In this document: one piece after another, positions 5,952 through 14,931 of the stretch
How positions within the stretch are numbered: position 1 is the first letter of the stretch
How the letters are laid out: each line of letters opens with the position of its first letter
NCBI GenBank assembly: GCA_023394875.1
Contig: JAEXAB010000002.1
Location: 62,001 to 126,000 of the forward strand
Reading direction: 5' to 3'
Length of the DNA stretch: 64,000 nt
Origin: Bacillota bacterium
Lineage (GTDB): Bacteria > Bacillota > Clostridia > Christensenellales > DTU072
Translations under genes and position numbers: made by a program
Notes under the pieces: generated by a model
Seen by the model: only the letters and a program-made list of their open reading frames with translations
What the model was told of the DNA's origin: nothing
Database searches by the model: none

Positions 5952-7685
5952 ATGGACTTTACAATGATAGTTGACACTCTATGGGTTGTTGTCGCCGCCC
6001 TGCTGGTCTTCTTTATGAACCTTGGCTTCGCGTCGGTAGAAGCGGGCTTTGCCAGGTCAAAAAACACCGTCAATATACTATCCAAAAACTTTATAGTTTT
6101 TGCGGTCTCTTCTCTCGGCTTTATGCTTCTCGGCTGGGGTTTGATGTTCGGCGGAGATAATCCCTTTATCGGAACATCCAATCTTTTTATTTTGGGCGGG
6201 GATCATTCTTTTTATGATAATACCCTTACGTCAAGCGTGCCGTTCTGGGGAAAATTCTTCTTCCAGCTTGTTTTCTGCGGTACCGCGGCAACTATAGTAT
6301 CCGGAGCGGTTGCGGAGCGTATAAAATACCTATCCTTTATACTGTTTTCTTTCATACTGACCCTAGTTATCTACCCCATTGTAGGCCATTGGATTTGGGG
6401 CGGAGGTTGGCTTGCAAAGTTAGGCTTTATGGATTTTGCGGGTGACACCGTAGTTCACTCTGTCGGAGGTTGGGCAGCGCTTGCGGGAGCAATAATACTT
6501 GGGCCGCGTTACGGCAAATACGATAAAAAAGGAAAACCTAAGGCAATCCCCGGTCACAGTATGTCTTTGGCTGTAATAGGACTTTTTGTACTTTGGCTTG
6601 GCTGGTTCGGCTTTAACCCCGGCTCTACCATGAGCTTCCAAAACCCAAGTGACGTTGTACACATTATTGTTACCACCAACACCGGAGCTATTGCCGCCAT
6701 TATTACTTCTACCGTAGCGTCTTGGATATTCATCGGCAAACCCGACTTAGGTATGACTATCAACGGATGCTTGGCAGGACTAGTTGCGGTAACAGGCGGA
6801 TGCGCGTATTTTAGCGTAGGAAGTTCTCTTATTGTAGGCGCAATCGCAGGAATAATCGTTGTATTCGCAGTTGTTCTCTTTGATAAATTTAAGGTTGACG
6901 ACCCGGTCGGCGCTACCTCTGTTCACTTAGTATGCGGCGTATTTGGAACAATCTGTGTGGGATTATTCGCCCAGGAAGGAGTAACCAGCCTTTCCACAAC
7001 CAACGGCTTATTCTTCGGCGGCGGCTTCAGACTCCTCGGAGTGGAAACGCTTGGAGTGCTAGCAGTAGGAGCATTCGTATTCGGAACATCCGCTCTTGTC
7101 TGGTTTGGTCTTAAAAAGACAATCGGTATTCGCGTAAGTCTTAATGAAGAGCTACACGGTCTTGATATAGGCGAACACGGAAACGCCGCATATCCTGATT
7201 TTGCCCTTGCTGTTCCCACAATAACCGCAGCTGAGCCAAACGGAGAAGCAACGTTGGCAACCGATCAGGTACCTGCTCAGCCAGTCCCCATGGAAACTGC
7301 TATTCCCGTTGTAAAACGCGTGAAAAACGGTGCAAAGATGACAAAGATTACTGTCATCACCAATCAGGACAAATTTGCAGAGCTGCAAACTGCGCTTGAC
7401 AAAATCGGCATAACCGGCTTAACCGTTACTAACGTACTTGGATACGGCATACAAAAAGGGCATACCGAATATTATCGCGGGGCCCCTGTAAAATCAAGAC
7501 TGCTACCAAAAATTCAAGTTGATATCGTAGTAAGTAAAATACCCACCGACGCCGCAATCGACGCTATTAAAAAGGCGCTATACACAGGCAACATGGGCGA
7601 CGGCAAAATCTTCGTTTACGACGTAGAAAACGTCATAAGAATTAGAACAGGCGACACAGGCTACGACGCTTTACAAGACGAATAA
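5952..7685 (+). CDS. amt: ammonium transporter fused to P-II regulatory domain
   Basis: A 577-residue fusion. Residues 1 to ~410 are an Amt/Mep/Rh channel with about 11 membrane segments; the conserved pore twin histidines are visible in VVHSVGGWAALAGA (H169) and TSVHLVCGVFGT (H325), plus GHWIWGGGWL. After a Pro/Ala-rich linker (~420-455), residues ~463-577 form a complete P-II (GlnB/GlnK) domain: T-loop GIQKGHTEYYRGAPV with the uridylylation-type Tyr, then TGNMGDGKIFVYDVENVIRI. P-II normally plugs Amt from the cytoplasm as a separate protein; here it is tethered. Start at 5952 follows AGGAGGAAA. The leader carries two terminator-like hairpins. Apparently single-gene, ending in the terminator at 7716-7750. 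Confidence 0.95.
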   Translation: MDFTMIVDTLWVVVAALLVFFMNLGFASVEAGFARSKNTVNILSKNFIVFAVSSLGFMLLGWGLMFGGDNPFIGTSNLFILGGDHSFYDNTLTSSVPFWGKFFFQLVFCGTAATIVSGAVAERIKYLSFILFSFILTLVIYPIVGHWIWGGGWLAKLGFMDFAGDTVVHSVGGWAALAGAIILGPRYGKYDKKGKPKAIPGHSMSLAVIGLFVLWLGWFGFNPGSTMSFQNPSDVVHIIVTTNTGAIAAIITSTVASWIFIGKPDLGMTINGCLAGLVAVTGGCAYFSVGSSLIVGAIAGIIVVFAVVLFDKFKVDDPVGATSVHLVCGVFGTICVGLFAQEGVTSLSTTNGLFFGGGFRLLGVETLGVLAVGAFVFGTSALVWFGLKKTIGIRVSLNEELHGLDIGEHGNAAYPDFALAVPTITAAEPNGEATLATDQVPAQPVPMETAIPVVKRVKNGAKMTKITVITNQDKFAELQTALDKIGITGLTVTNVLGYGIQKGHTEYYRGAPVKSRLLPKIQVDIVVSKIPTDAAIDAIKKALYTGNMGDGKIFVYDVENVIRIRTGDTGYDALQDE

Positions 7686-7715
7686 GCCATTCCAAAAAGC
7701 TGTATAACATCATTA

Positions 7716-7750
7716 CAAAAATCGGTCTAAAATTTAGACCGATTTTTTTT
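7716..7750 (+). terminator. intrinsic terminator of amt
   Basis: AATCGGTCTAAA / TTTAGACCGATT near-perfect stem followed by TTTTTT. The stem is A/T-flanked on both sides, so it may also serve minus-strand transcripts arriving from the thioesterase. Confidence 0.9.
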
Positions 7751-7831
7751 CTGTAAAATAAAAAGTGGAGAACCCAACTCTCCACCTATACGCTAAACGT
7801 TTATTGAAATTATCAATGACTTTAGTATATT

Positions 7832-8317
7832 TTAATACTTCTCTATTCTTCTTTGTTTTCTCAAGTCGTGACGGCGAATACCACCCTGCCATTCTTCCTT
7901 TTCTTCATCGGTTTCCGGAACAAGCTTGGGCACAAGAACGGGTTTTTCATTTTCATCTAAGGCTACAAGCACAACATATGCGCGGTTAATGAGCATTTTT
8001 TCGCCATTTAGTCTTTCCACAAAGGTATCCACGCGGACTTCCATAGAAGTTTTGCCGGTATAGGTCATACAGCCATAAAGTACGACCGTATCATTTATAT
8101 AAGCGGGCGCCTTAAACTGAAGATTGTCTATGGATACCGTCGTGACGTTCCTGCCAGAATGACGACGGGCAACGACTGCCGCAACCACGTCTATCCACTC
8201 AACCAGTTTTCCCCCGAACAAGCGGTTAAAACCGTTAAGCTGTTCGAACAAAACTATTTGTACATGCTCGGCTTTTGATTCGGAAACCCGTTTCGTCTCA
8301 ATTTTCAATTCTTCCAT
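7832..8317 (-). CDS. acyl-CoA thioesterase, hotdog fold (YciA/BACH-like)
   Basis: This 161-residue protein matches short-chain acyl-CoA hydrolases of the YciA/cytosolic thioesterase type. NGFNRLFGGKLVEWIDVVAAVVARRH carries the Asn/Gly-Gly-Asp-type active segment of the hotdog fold (here EWIDVVAA), followed by VSIDNLQFKAPAYINDTVVLYG and TSMEVRVDTFVE, the usual two further strands. The C-terminal ~30 residues are charged (DLRKQRRIEKY). GGAG precedes the ATG. It would hydrolyse acyl-CoA to free acid and CoA in the cytoplasm; substrate length cannot be read. It appears to be a single gene between amt and the symporter. Confidence 0.85.
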   Translation of the reverse strand: MEELKIETKRVSESKAEHVQIVLFEQLNGFNRLFGGKLVEWIDVVAAVVARRHSGRNVTTVSIDNLQFKAPAYINDTVVLYGCMTYTGKTSMEVRVDTFVERLNGEKMLINRAYVVLVALDENEKPVLVPKLVPETDEEKEEWQGGIRRHDLRKQRRIEKY

Positions 8318-8430
8318 TTTGACAGCTCCATAAAGTATTGTTTACTATTTTTATTATATCATGCTCTATTTATTAGCACAATATTTTTCTGTGAGACATT
8401 ATTTTAAGGCAAATTATAGGTTATCTTAGC

Positions 8431-10134
8431 TTATTCTATTTGCGGTGAAGGTTCTTCATTAGTTTTTAGAATATCGTTAATTTCGGCATGATGGTTAATT
8501 TCGTCCAGTAAAAATATGTTGTTGTTATTTTTTGCGTAATCGCAGATGTCTTTTAGGTTAGTAAGTTCTTTTTCGGTAATCACGTTGTCGTGATAGTTAT
8601 TAACAGCCGCCCTAATTTTTAGAACGCGCACGTAATCGGCGTGTTTTTTCTCGTTCAAGTCATAGAAAAACAGCGGAATAATCATAATTACGCTACAAAT
8701 AAACGACAAAAGAGTCTGGTACTTGTATGCGTTATTTCTTAATGCGTCATTTTTTAAGGCTTCCGAAATATCGTCGGAAAAGCCAATGCCGGCAAACGCC
8801 AAAAACGCGGGAGCCAGCATACCTGTAAATATGCCAAGAGACGTAATAATGGCGACCGAATAGTTTTGCCAGAAGCCTTCCAGCCTTTTGCCCGTTTTCC
8901 ATTGCTGATAGTCCAGAATATCGGAAACCATAATGGTCGATATGTAATAAAAACCGCCGAAAATATTTTGAAACAGCAAAGCAACCAGTATCAATATGGG
9001 ATTTTTATGGACAAAAAATTGGAACAGAACCAGTACCGCAAAGCCGATATTGGAATACAATAACACCTTCTTTTTCCCGAATTTTTTTATAAGAAATGGC
9101 CCCAACAGCATACCTATTACCAGCATATTCATTAGTATAGTGGAGCAGAAAACTCCCACAATTGCTCTTGCGCTTTCGGTAACAAAACTATACTGTGTAA
9201 TCCAAGTTGTTATATTGCTCAATATTCTTACGTTATACAATAAGTTTATAAAGGTAATTATCCAAAAATATTTATTCTTCGACAGCTCCTTAACCCCTTG
9301 AAAGAACCTGACTTTGGCAACGTATTTTTTGTTGACAACCACCCTTTCCTGTGTGCCTTTAATAACAAAGTAGGACAACAACAACGCTCCCGCTCCGCAG
9401 AAAGGGAAAACCCATCTATACAGTTCGATAGAATTCCAGCCCCCTAAGTATGAAAAGGTTTGCGCCGCGATAATAGGAATAATTATGTTTACTATTGACC
9501 CGGGAAGATTGCTTATAAGATTTTTTACCGCGCCTATATTTGCGCGTTCCTGCGCTACTGTAGAAATAGTCTGCTCCACTCCCGCAAGCGCCTGAGTAAG
9601 CAACGTGGAAAACGCGGTGCCGAATTGAAGCAAAATGTACATTATGAGCACGGCAAGACTGACGGTAACTTTTGAGGACGCCAAAACTCCCATAACGGGC
9701 ATTGCCGGCAGAGAGACCGAAAACAAAGAAACCGCGTTCCAACCTTTAGGGATATAAGGAATAAGGCAAAAGCATACTGCCGAAAATAAAGTCGCCCAAA
9801 AGATAAACGGTTTGAATTTGCCTTTTTTTGAATTGCTGTTATCGATAATAAGAGAAAGAATGGGAGATCTGATAAGAATAATTACCGCCGATACGATACC
9901 TAACAGCCACACAAGCCCCGTTGACACTTTGAAATAGGAAATCATCATATGGGTAGCGGTGGCAAGCGTCGTCCATTGCATAAGAACGTTGATAAGAGAA
10001 AGGCAGCCGCTGCCTAGCGAAAACGATAAAGTTTCTTTATAAGTTACGTCGTAACCCGCGGGAGGAGAAATCCAATAAGTTTTGAACTTATTAACTATAC
10101 TTGCGATTTGCTCTTTAAGCTTTACTTTCGACAT
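8431..10134 (-). CDS. GPH-family (MFS_2) sugar:cation symporter
   Basis: A 567-residue polytopic membrane protein with about 12 predicted membrane segments. The N-terminal region YKETLSFSLGSGCLSLIN and the loop IIDNSNSKKGKFKPFIFW correspond to the conserved D-x-S-x(n)-G-x-x-RP-like loop of glycoside-pentoside-hexuronide transporters (MelB/YicJ class), and VSDILDYQQWKTGKRLEGFWQ matches the second conserved loop. The ~70-residue C-terminal cytosolic extension is charged and longer than usual for MelB (about 470 aa). GGGAG precedes the ATG at 10134. Substrate is unknown; no sugar hydrolase is adjacent. Monocistronic as far as visible. Confidence 0.82.
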   Translation of the reverse strand: MSKVKLKEQIASIVNKFKTYWISPPAGYDVTYKETLSFSLGSGCLSLINVLMQWTTLATATHMMISYFKVSTGLVWLLGIVSAVIILIRSPILSLIIDNSNSKKGKFKPFIFWATLFSAVCFCLIPYIPKGWNAVSLFSVSLPAMPVMGVLASSKVTVSLAVLIMYILLQFGTAFSTLLTQALAGVEQTISTVAQERANIGAVKNLISNLPGSIVNIIIPIIAAQTFSYLGGWNSIELYRWVFPFCGAGALLLSYFVIKGTQERVVVNKKYVAKVRFFQGVKELSKNKYFWIITFINLLYNVRILSNITTWITQYSFVTESARAIVGVFCSTILMNMLVIGMLLGPFLIKKFGKKKVLLYSNIGFAVLVLFQFFVHKNPILILVALLFQNIFGGFYYISTIMVSDILDYQQWKTGKRLEGFWQNYSVAIITSLGIFTGMLAPAFLAFAGIGFSDDISEALKNDALRNNAYKYQTLLSFICSVIMIIPLFFYDLNEKKHADYVRVLKIRAAVNNYHDNVITEKELTNLKDICDYAKNNNNIFLLDEINHHAEINDILKTNEEPSPQIE

Positions 10135-10272
10135 GCATCTCCCTTGAAGCTTTTCTTTGCGAAAATTTCCAAAAACGCTACACCAAATGCATCAAGATTA
10201 TAACACGACGGTAAGGAAAAGTAAATATTGACTTTATTCTCCGTAGAAGATTGATTTAACACCAATAACTGT

Positions 10273-11070
10273 CTAATCCTCTCTTCTACATTTAGGATAT
10301 TCTAGAAGAATTTTTGGACACAATAATAAATCCCAGTGGTCTTTTGTTATTTTAATTTCAGCATATTTATTAACACATAGGTATATATCTTCTTTTTCGA
10401 TTTTTATGTCTTTATTCACTTGTCTTATCTTATTTGGGGAAATAAACAAAATTGCTGATATATTATTACAATTATTTTTACAGTAATTAAATATGCCAGA
10501 CGGCACCGTGCTACCATTTTGTTTTTTTACTTCTATCCCATCTTTATAAGGCATATCTGCCCAAGAGCCATCCAAATAAAATTGTCTTCTAATATTACTA
10601 CCATTGTCCCATAAGAGTTTCCATAGTGTATCCTCATATAAATAATCAAAATAGTAATCCTTGCTTAACTCACTTATATCAACAGTTATTGCAACAATCC
10701 GCGCCAGCTCTTGGTTAAAATTAATATTCTTCTTGTGTCGCTCATATTGTTTATTCTTACTATCTAAGCTATTTGCTAGTCTTTGATGAGCAAAATGCAT
10801 CAATGCTTGTTCAATTTCATTAGGTATTACTGGTAATATGGCAGCAACATTTTTTTTATAATGAGGCTCTTGAATAGTTAGCCCATCACTGCTTTTCCCT
10901 TTCTTAGCTACAGTACATTCTATGTACAATTTATTTTCTATTTCAATATCAGGCATATTTGGGAACTTGTCGCCATCAAGTCTATTGATTACGTTATGCA
11001 AATTAGTTTTACAAAAGTCCAAAACTAAATCCTCAAATAATCTTGTAATATCTTTTACTTGTTCACACAT
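10273..11070 (-). CDS. hypothetical protein, possible PD-(D/E)xK-like nuclease
   Basis: A 265-residue soluble protein of no family I recognise. The N-terminal third contains NMPDIEIENKLYIECTVAKKG: a D followed ~10 residues later by E-C-T-x-x-K, a spacing reminiscent of PD-(D/E)xK nucleases. Later features are VAITVDISEL, a Trp/Tyr-rich middle (FDYLYEDTLWKLLWDNG), and ISAILFISPNKIR. GGGAG precedes the ATG. The gene is much more AT-rich than the transporters on both sides and stands alone, suggesting acquisition. A defence or mobile-element origin is possible but unproven. Confidence 0.6.
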   Translation of the reverse strand: MCEQVKDITRLFEDLVLDFCKTNLHNVINRLDGDKFPNMPDIEIENKLYIECTVAKKGKSSDGLTIQEPHYKKNVAAILPVIPNEIEQALMHFAHQRLANSLDSKNKQYERHKKNINFNQELARIVAITVDISELSKDYYFDYLYEDTLWKLLWDNGSNIRRQFYLDGSWADMPYKDGIEVKKQNGSTVPSGIFNYCKNNCNNISAILFISPNKIRQVNKDIKIEKEDIYLCVNKYAEIKITKDHWDLLLCPKILLEYPKCRRED

Positions 11071-11210
11071 TTTATTTCTCCCTTTCTCTATCTAATAGTA
11101 AACACTATTTTATAATTTAGTATAATCATATTATATCAAGTAAAATGCAAAAAGATAATACAATATAACAATAAATTTCATATAAAGGTGTAATATACAA
11201 GTATTAGAAT

Positions 11211-11236
11211 AGACAGCTGAATGGCTGTCTTTTCTA
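11211..11236 (+). terminator. isolated plus-strand hairpin with T-run
   Basis: AGACAGC (11211-11217) pairs with GCTGTCT (11224-11230), followed by TTTCT. No plus-strand gene precedes it. Its GACAGC core resembles the hairpin at 5339-5366, hinting at debris of a similar element. Confidence 0.45.
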
Positions 11237-11337
11237 GTTAAAGTTTGTGAAATTTACTTAAATGAAATTCTGCGTTTTTGTAATACTTGTTTAATTGCAA
11301 TAATTATTCTTTCTACCTTATGTTTTTTGACTTAAAT

Positions 11338-12618
11338 TTACGCCCAAATAAGCCAGATTAGGACGTAGCCGACGGTGACGGCGGCAAGGGTGAAAGGAAC
11401 GCTGATTTTCATAAAGTCAAGGGCTTTTACTTCGTGGCCGTTTTTGCGCAAAATTCCTAGAGCGGTTATGTTGGCGGATGCGCCTATGGGAGTGAGATTG
11501 CCGCCTAGTGTTGCGCTCGAAAGCAAACCAAAGTACAAAATAATGGGATTTATGCCCATAATTGCCGCTATACCCTGTGTTACGGGCAACATGGTGGCAA
11601 CGTATGGTATATTGTCAATAAACGCCGAAAGCAGTACCGACGCCCACACCAAAATAGTATAAATGACGAAGACGTTATTATTGCTGACCTTTACAAAAAA
11701 GTTGCTTATTTTATCAATAACGCCAGCTTCGGAAATACCCGCTATTACGATAAACAGACCGCCAAGGAGCGCAAGCGTAAAGAAGTCTATATCTTTTATG
11801 GAATCTTTGATTACGGCAATTTTTTTTGACCTAATAACTGCGTAAATCAGTCCGATAACAAACAACCCTACGCATATAGTACCATTGGTTATATCTTTCG
11901 TACCTATACGGAGTTTGTAGGGTATAAAAGACGCCACAATCAAAAGTACTATCATACCGCCAAGAAGTATTGTGGGAACGTAATCCTTTACTTCGGTTTT
12001 TTCTTCTATGGAAATTTTTTGGTTGTCCTTGCGGAAAATCCAAACCAGCACTAATGTGGCTATTATAGCGCTTATCTGCACAACCCAGAACAATCCCATT
12101 TTGCCACGGAAAACAAAGAAGTCTAAAAAATTCAGTCCGGCATATCCGCCAAGAAGAATAGAAGTGGTATCCCCAACTAATGTCGCCGCGCCCTGAAGGT
12201 TGGAAGAAATGGCAATGGCTATTATACTTTTTACCGGAGAAATGTTAAGCTTTTTACAAATTGTTATGGCTACAGGGGCTACCATAAGCACCGTTGCCAC
12301 GTTGTCTACAAACGCCGAAATCAGCCCCGAAAAAAGGGAAAGTGAAATAATCGCCCAGCGCACGTCGGGCATCTTTTTTATTATCAGATCGGCAAGGAGG
12401 GACGGCATCTTTGAGGCAATAAAAAGGGACACTATACCCATTGTTCCTCCTATCATCATAAGCACGTTCCAGTCCACCGATGGCAAAAGCTTTTGCATCG
12501 GCAATATTCCCGTTGCCACGAATATAACAGCCGAACCCAAAGCAATATATGCGCGGTATTTTGGGAATATCAATAACAGCGCATAAGTAACGACAAAAAG
12601 AATAATAGCCAGAATCAT
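11338..12618 (-). CDS. ArsB/NhaD-type ion transporter (IT superfamily)
   Basis: A 426-residue integral membrane protein with ~11-12 segments. The two inverted halves carry the hallmark loops of the ArsB/NhaD/CitM ion-transporter superfamily: SAFVDNVATVLMVAPVAI with SNLQGAATLVGDTTSILLGGYAG in the first, and SAFIDNIPYVATMLPVTQG with SATLGGNLTPIGASANITALG in the second. Such proteins export arsenite or exchange Na+/H+ or take up dicarboxylates; the sequence alone does not choose. No arsR or arsC neighbours are present, so an arsenic role is unlikely. GAGGTGGGG precedes the ATG at 12618. Confidence 0.85.
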   Translation of the reverse strand: MILAIILFVVTYALLLIFPKYRAYIALGSAVIFVATGILPMQKLLPSVDWNVLMMIGGTMGIVSLFIASKMPSLLADLIIKKMPDVRWAIISLSLFSGLISAFVDNVATVLMVAPVAITICKKLNISPVKSIIAIAISSNLQGAATLVGDTTSILLGGYAGLNFLDFFVFRGKMGLFWVVQISAIIATLVLVWIFRKDNQKISIEEKTEVKDYVPTILLGGMIVLLIVASFIPYKLRIGTKDITNGTICVGLFVIGLIYAVIRSKKIAVIKDSIKDIDFFTLALLGGLFIVIAGISEAGVIDKISNFFVKVSNNNVFVIYTILVWASVLLSAFIDNIPYVATMLPVTQGIAAIMGINPIILYFGLLSSATLGGNLTPIGASANITALGILRKNGHEVKALDFMKISVPFTLAAVTVGYVLIWLIWA

Positions 12619-12754
12619 TTCCCCACCTCATCAAAATTACTTTTTTCAGTATAGCATACAATACGGATTAATCAATATTATATTAAATTCGGAACTAAAA
12701 AATTTTTATCAACTATTATTCTGCTTTCATCAAACGTCAAAACGTACTCTTGAA

Positions 12755-12785
12755 CCAAAAAAGGAGCCGTTTTCGGCTCCCTTCT
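12755..12785 (-). terminator. intrinsic terminator of the 14862-12803 operon
   Basis: On the minus strand GGAGCCG-AAAA-CGGCTCC (12763-12780) is followed by TTTTTTTGG. It sits just beyond the stop of the chimeric LRR gene. Confidence 0.9.
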
Positions 12786-12802
12786 TATTTGTGTTAACAT
12801 CG

Positions 12803-13996
12803 TTATTTTTCGTTATTTATTGGATAATAAATATTTGCCCAAGTGCTCCAACCGGTTGCGTTCTTGTAAGCATCAAGGGAATTTTCGGGTACATAAATTA
12901 TTAAATTATAGACGCTGCCAAACGGGTTTGGGTTGGCGGCATAGAGCGCAGGCGGAACTTCGGCTTCTATCGTTATAGAAGTAAGACTCATGCAATATAA
13001 AGCCGAATATCCTATATACGTCACAATAGAAGGCACTACTAAGCTTATTATGGGACAACGGTAAAATGCCCACGATTCTATGCGTGTAACAGTGCTTGGA
13101 ATAGTAACTGATGCAAGCGACGTGCAGTCATAAAATAAATATCCGTCTATTTTTTCCACACCTTCGGGAATATTTACTGACGTTAATTTTGAACAGCTAC
13201 TAAATACGTTAGATTCTATTATTCGAACTCCCGTGCCGATAACCACTGTTTCCAGCATAGAGCAGCCTGCAAATGCATAGTTCCCTATTTTCGTTATGCC
13301 GTTACCGATAGTGACTTGAGTTATTAAGCTGTTGCCTGCAAATGCGCTATACCTTATTTCCGTTACCGGCTGACCGTTGTAAATTGACGGAATAAATACA
13401 ACAGCGGAAGTGCCGTTATATCCTGATACCCGATAATTTGAAGTACCCCATATAAGTTCATAAGCAAGACCTTCGGTTGCCGGACCGCCGGGTTGTTCTT
13501 CCAGCCACTTAGCGTACAGAGTCAATTTATTTTTGGAAAAATACGGAAAAGCTACTGGTTCTCCGACAAACTCCGGATTATTATACCATCCGCCAAAATA
13601 GTAATTCTCTTTTTCGGCAAAAGGTTTGCTTACGACGTTAATTCCGTCTAAGGATTCAATAAAAGTTCCGCCGTCGGTTTCAAAATTATAGGTCCTGACC
13701 ACTCCGTCCGTTCCCCTACCCTGCTTGCGGTATTCGGGCAAAACTGCTATTACAAGTTCGGGATATTTATCTAGTATTCTTGTCCAGGCAACACCGATTA
13801 TTTGATTGTCCCTTTCTGCCACCACTCCGAAATCGCCATTATTCTTTCCAAAGTCCTTTATATAGACGTAAATTTCGGGCAAGTAAATAATGTCTTTTGA
13901 GGGCTTTTCCTCACCACTAGCTATATATATGGATTGATAAAGAAATTCCTCCAGACAATAATAGTCGGATTCTTTCATTTTCCGAATTCTAGGCAT
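12803..13996 (-). CDS. chimera: truncated GNAT acetyltransferase + InlB/Flg_new repeat + BspA-type LRR
   Basis: A 397-residue protein of three unrelated parts. Residues 1 to ~96 match the first half of a GNAT acetyltransferase (MPRIRKMKESDYYCLEEFLY, then IIGVAWTRILDKYPELVIAVLPEYRKQGRGT), which stops inside the acetyl-CoA-binding QxxGxG motif. Residues ~100-168 form a Listeria-Bacteroides (Flg_new) repeat ending YYFGGWYNNPEF...LTLYAKW. Residues ~175-395 are BspA-like LRR_5 repeats (ITKIGNYAFAGCSMLETVVI and similar). There is no signal peptide, although the latter domains are normally extracellular. It starts 2 nt after the upstream gene with no clear ribosome-binding site, so translation may be coupled. 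The acetyltransferase is unlikely to be active. A recombination product, pseudogene or assembly join must be considered. Confidence 0.75.
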   Translation of the reverse strand: MPRIRKMKESDYYCLEEFLYQSIYIASGEEKPSKDIIYLPEIYVYIKDFGKNNGDFGVVAERDNQIIGVAWTRILDKYPELVIAVLPEYRKQGRGTDGVVRTYNFETDGGTFIESLDGINVVSKPFAEKENYYFGGWYNNPEFVGEPVAFPYFSKNKLTLYAKWLEEQPGGPATEGLAYELIWGTSNYRVSGYNGTSAVVFIPSIYNGQPVTEIRYSAFAGNSLITQVTIGNGITKIGNYAFAGCSMLETVVIGTGVRIIESNVFSSCSKLTSVNIPEGVEKIDGYLFYDCTSLASVTIPSTVTRIESWAFYRCPIISLVVPSIVTYIGYSALYCMSLTSITIEAEVPPALYAANPNPFGSVYNLIIYVPENSLDAYKNATGWSTWANIYYPINNEK

Positions 13997-13998
13997 AA

Positions 13999-14862
13999 CT
14001 AATCTTGAAAACCGTCGTTATAAATATGCGGTTGATTGGTTAGGAAGAAAGATGAGGAGTTTATTTTATAGATATTGCTCCCGTCGGTTTCTTTGTGTTC
14101 AGGATTGGTAAAATGCAGTTCGCTAATACCTTCAATGGCTATTCCCAATACGCTAACCGCCGTCAGATTAATTTTGATTTTGGAAAAATAGTTTATGGTG
14201 CCGAACTTGAAAAAGTCGCTGTCGCAACGGACGATTAAATTAATAATAACGTCCTTATTGTGACTTTCTTCGTTAAAGAGAAGAAAACCATTGGTGTGCT
14301 TTGCCGACTTTGGTGTTATGAAAAAATATTCCTTATCGTCACGCTTAAAGCGGATACGGTTAAAAATAAGTCTGCCTAACAGCTTGCCTTCGGCTACTTC
14401 GTAAGGAATGCGTAAAGTTAAGTAGTTAAAAGCGCCGGGATTTTCTAAAATTTCTTTTTCGGGTATCCCTTCTTCTATCATATGATACTCAAATGAGCCT
14501 TTTTCTATATATTTCCCAATATATCTTGTGGACTCTTTGTAAATGGAAAGTTTGTTCTTAAATTCGGCAATGGAGTAATTAGCCGAAGAATACTGCATAT
14601 TGCGGAACAACTCCGCCCTTTTGTTGGCGTCTTCGTTGGACAGCCTTACCGTGCGGTTATGGCTAAAAATCAGTAAGCTAAAAGCGCTTGTGGAAATAAG
14701 GGAAAGTAGCGCAACGAATAACGTTGCCACCCTTATGCCGATTACGTCGTAGAGTATGGCAAGTTCTTTCCCGTAATAAAGGAAAAGCATAATAACCGTA
14801 ACAATAACGGCAAGGGTCACACCGGCAAATAGGATATAGAAGATTTTTTTACGGTTATACAT
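13999..14862 (-). CDS. hypothetical protein with two N-terminal membrane helices
   Basis: A 287-residue protein of no family I recognise. Two hydrophobic segments lie at about residues 7-29 (FYILFAGVTLAVIVTVIMLF) and 44-66 (VATLFVALLSLISTSAFSLL), followed by a soluble domain of ~210 residues with mixed strands and an SNEDANKRAELFRNM helix, so probably a membrane-anchored cytosolic domain. TATAAT upstream on the minus strand (around 14890) may be its promoter. It forms a tight operon with the chimeric LRR gene (2-nt gap). Function unknown. Confidence 0.65.
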   Translation of the reverse strand: MYNRKKIFYILFAGVTLAVIVTVIMLFLYYGKELAILYDVIGIRVATLFVALLSLISTSAFSLLIFSHNRTVRLSNEDANKRAELFRNMQYSSANYSIAEFKNKLSIYKESTRYIGKYIEKGSFEYHMIEEGIPEKEILENPGAFNYLTLRIPYEVAEGKLLGRLIFNRIRFKRDDKEYFFITPKSAKHTNGFLLFNEESHNKDVIINLIVRCDSDFFKFGTINYFSKIKINLTAVSVLGIAIEGISELHFTNPEHKETDGSNIYKINSSSFFLTNQPHIYNDGFQD

Positions 14863-14931
14863 TTATATGACTTTCCTTTTTTCTTCTATTATACTATCTT
14901 ATTTGCCGGATTACAACCCTTTATCTCCCCC

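Noticed and set aside
7765..7989. plus-strand frame after amt
   Set aside because: It is antisense to the thioesterase gene and starts right after a strong terminator.
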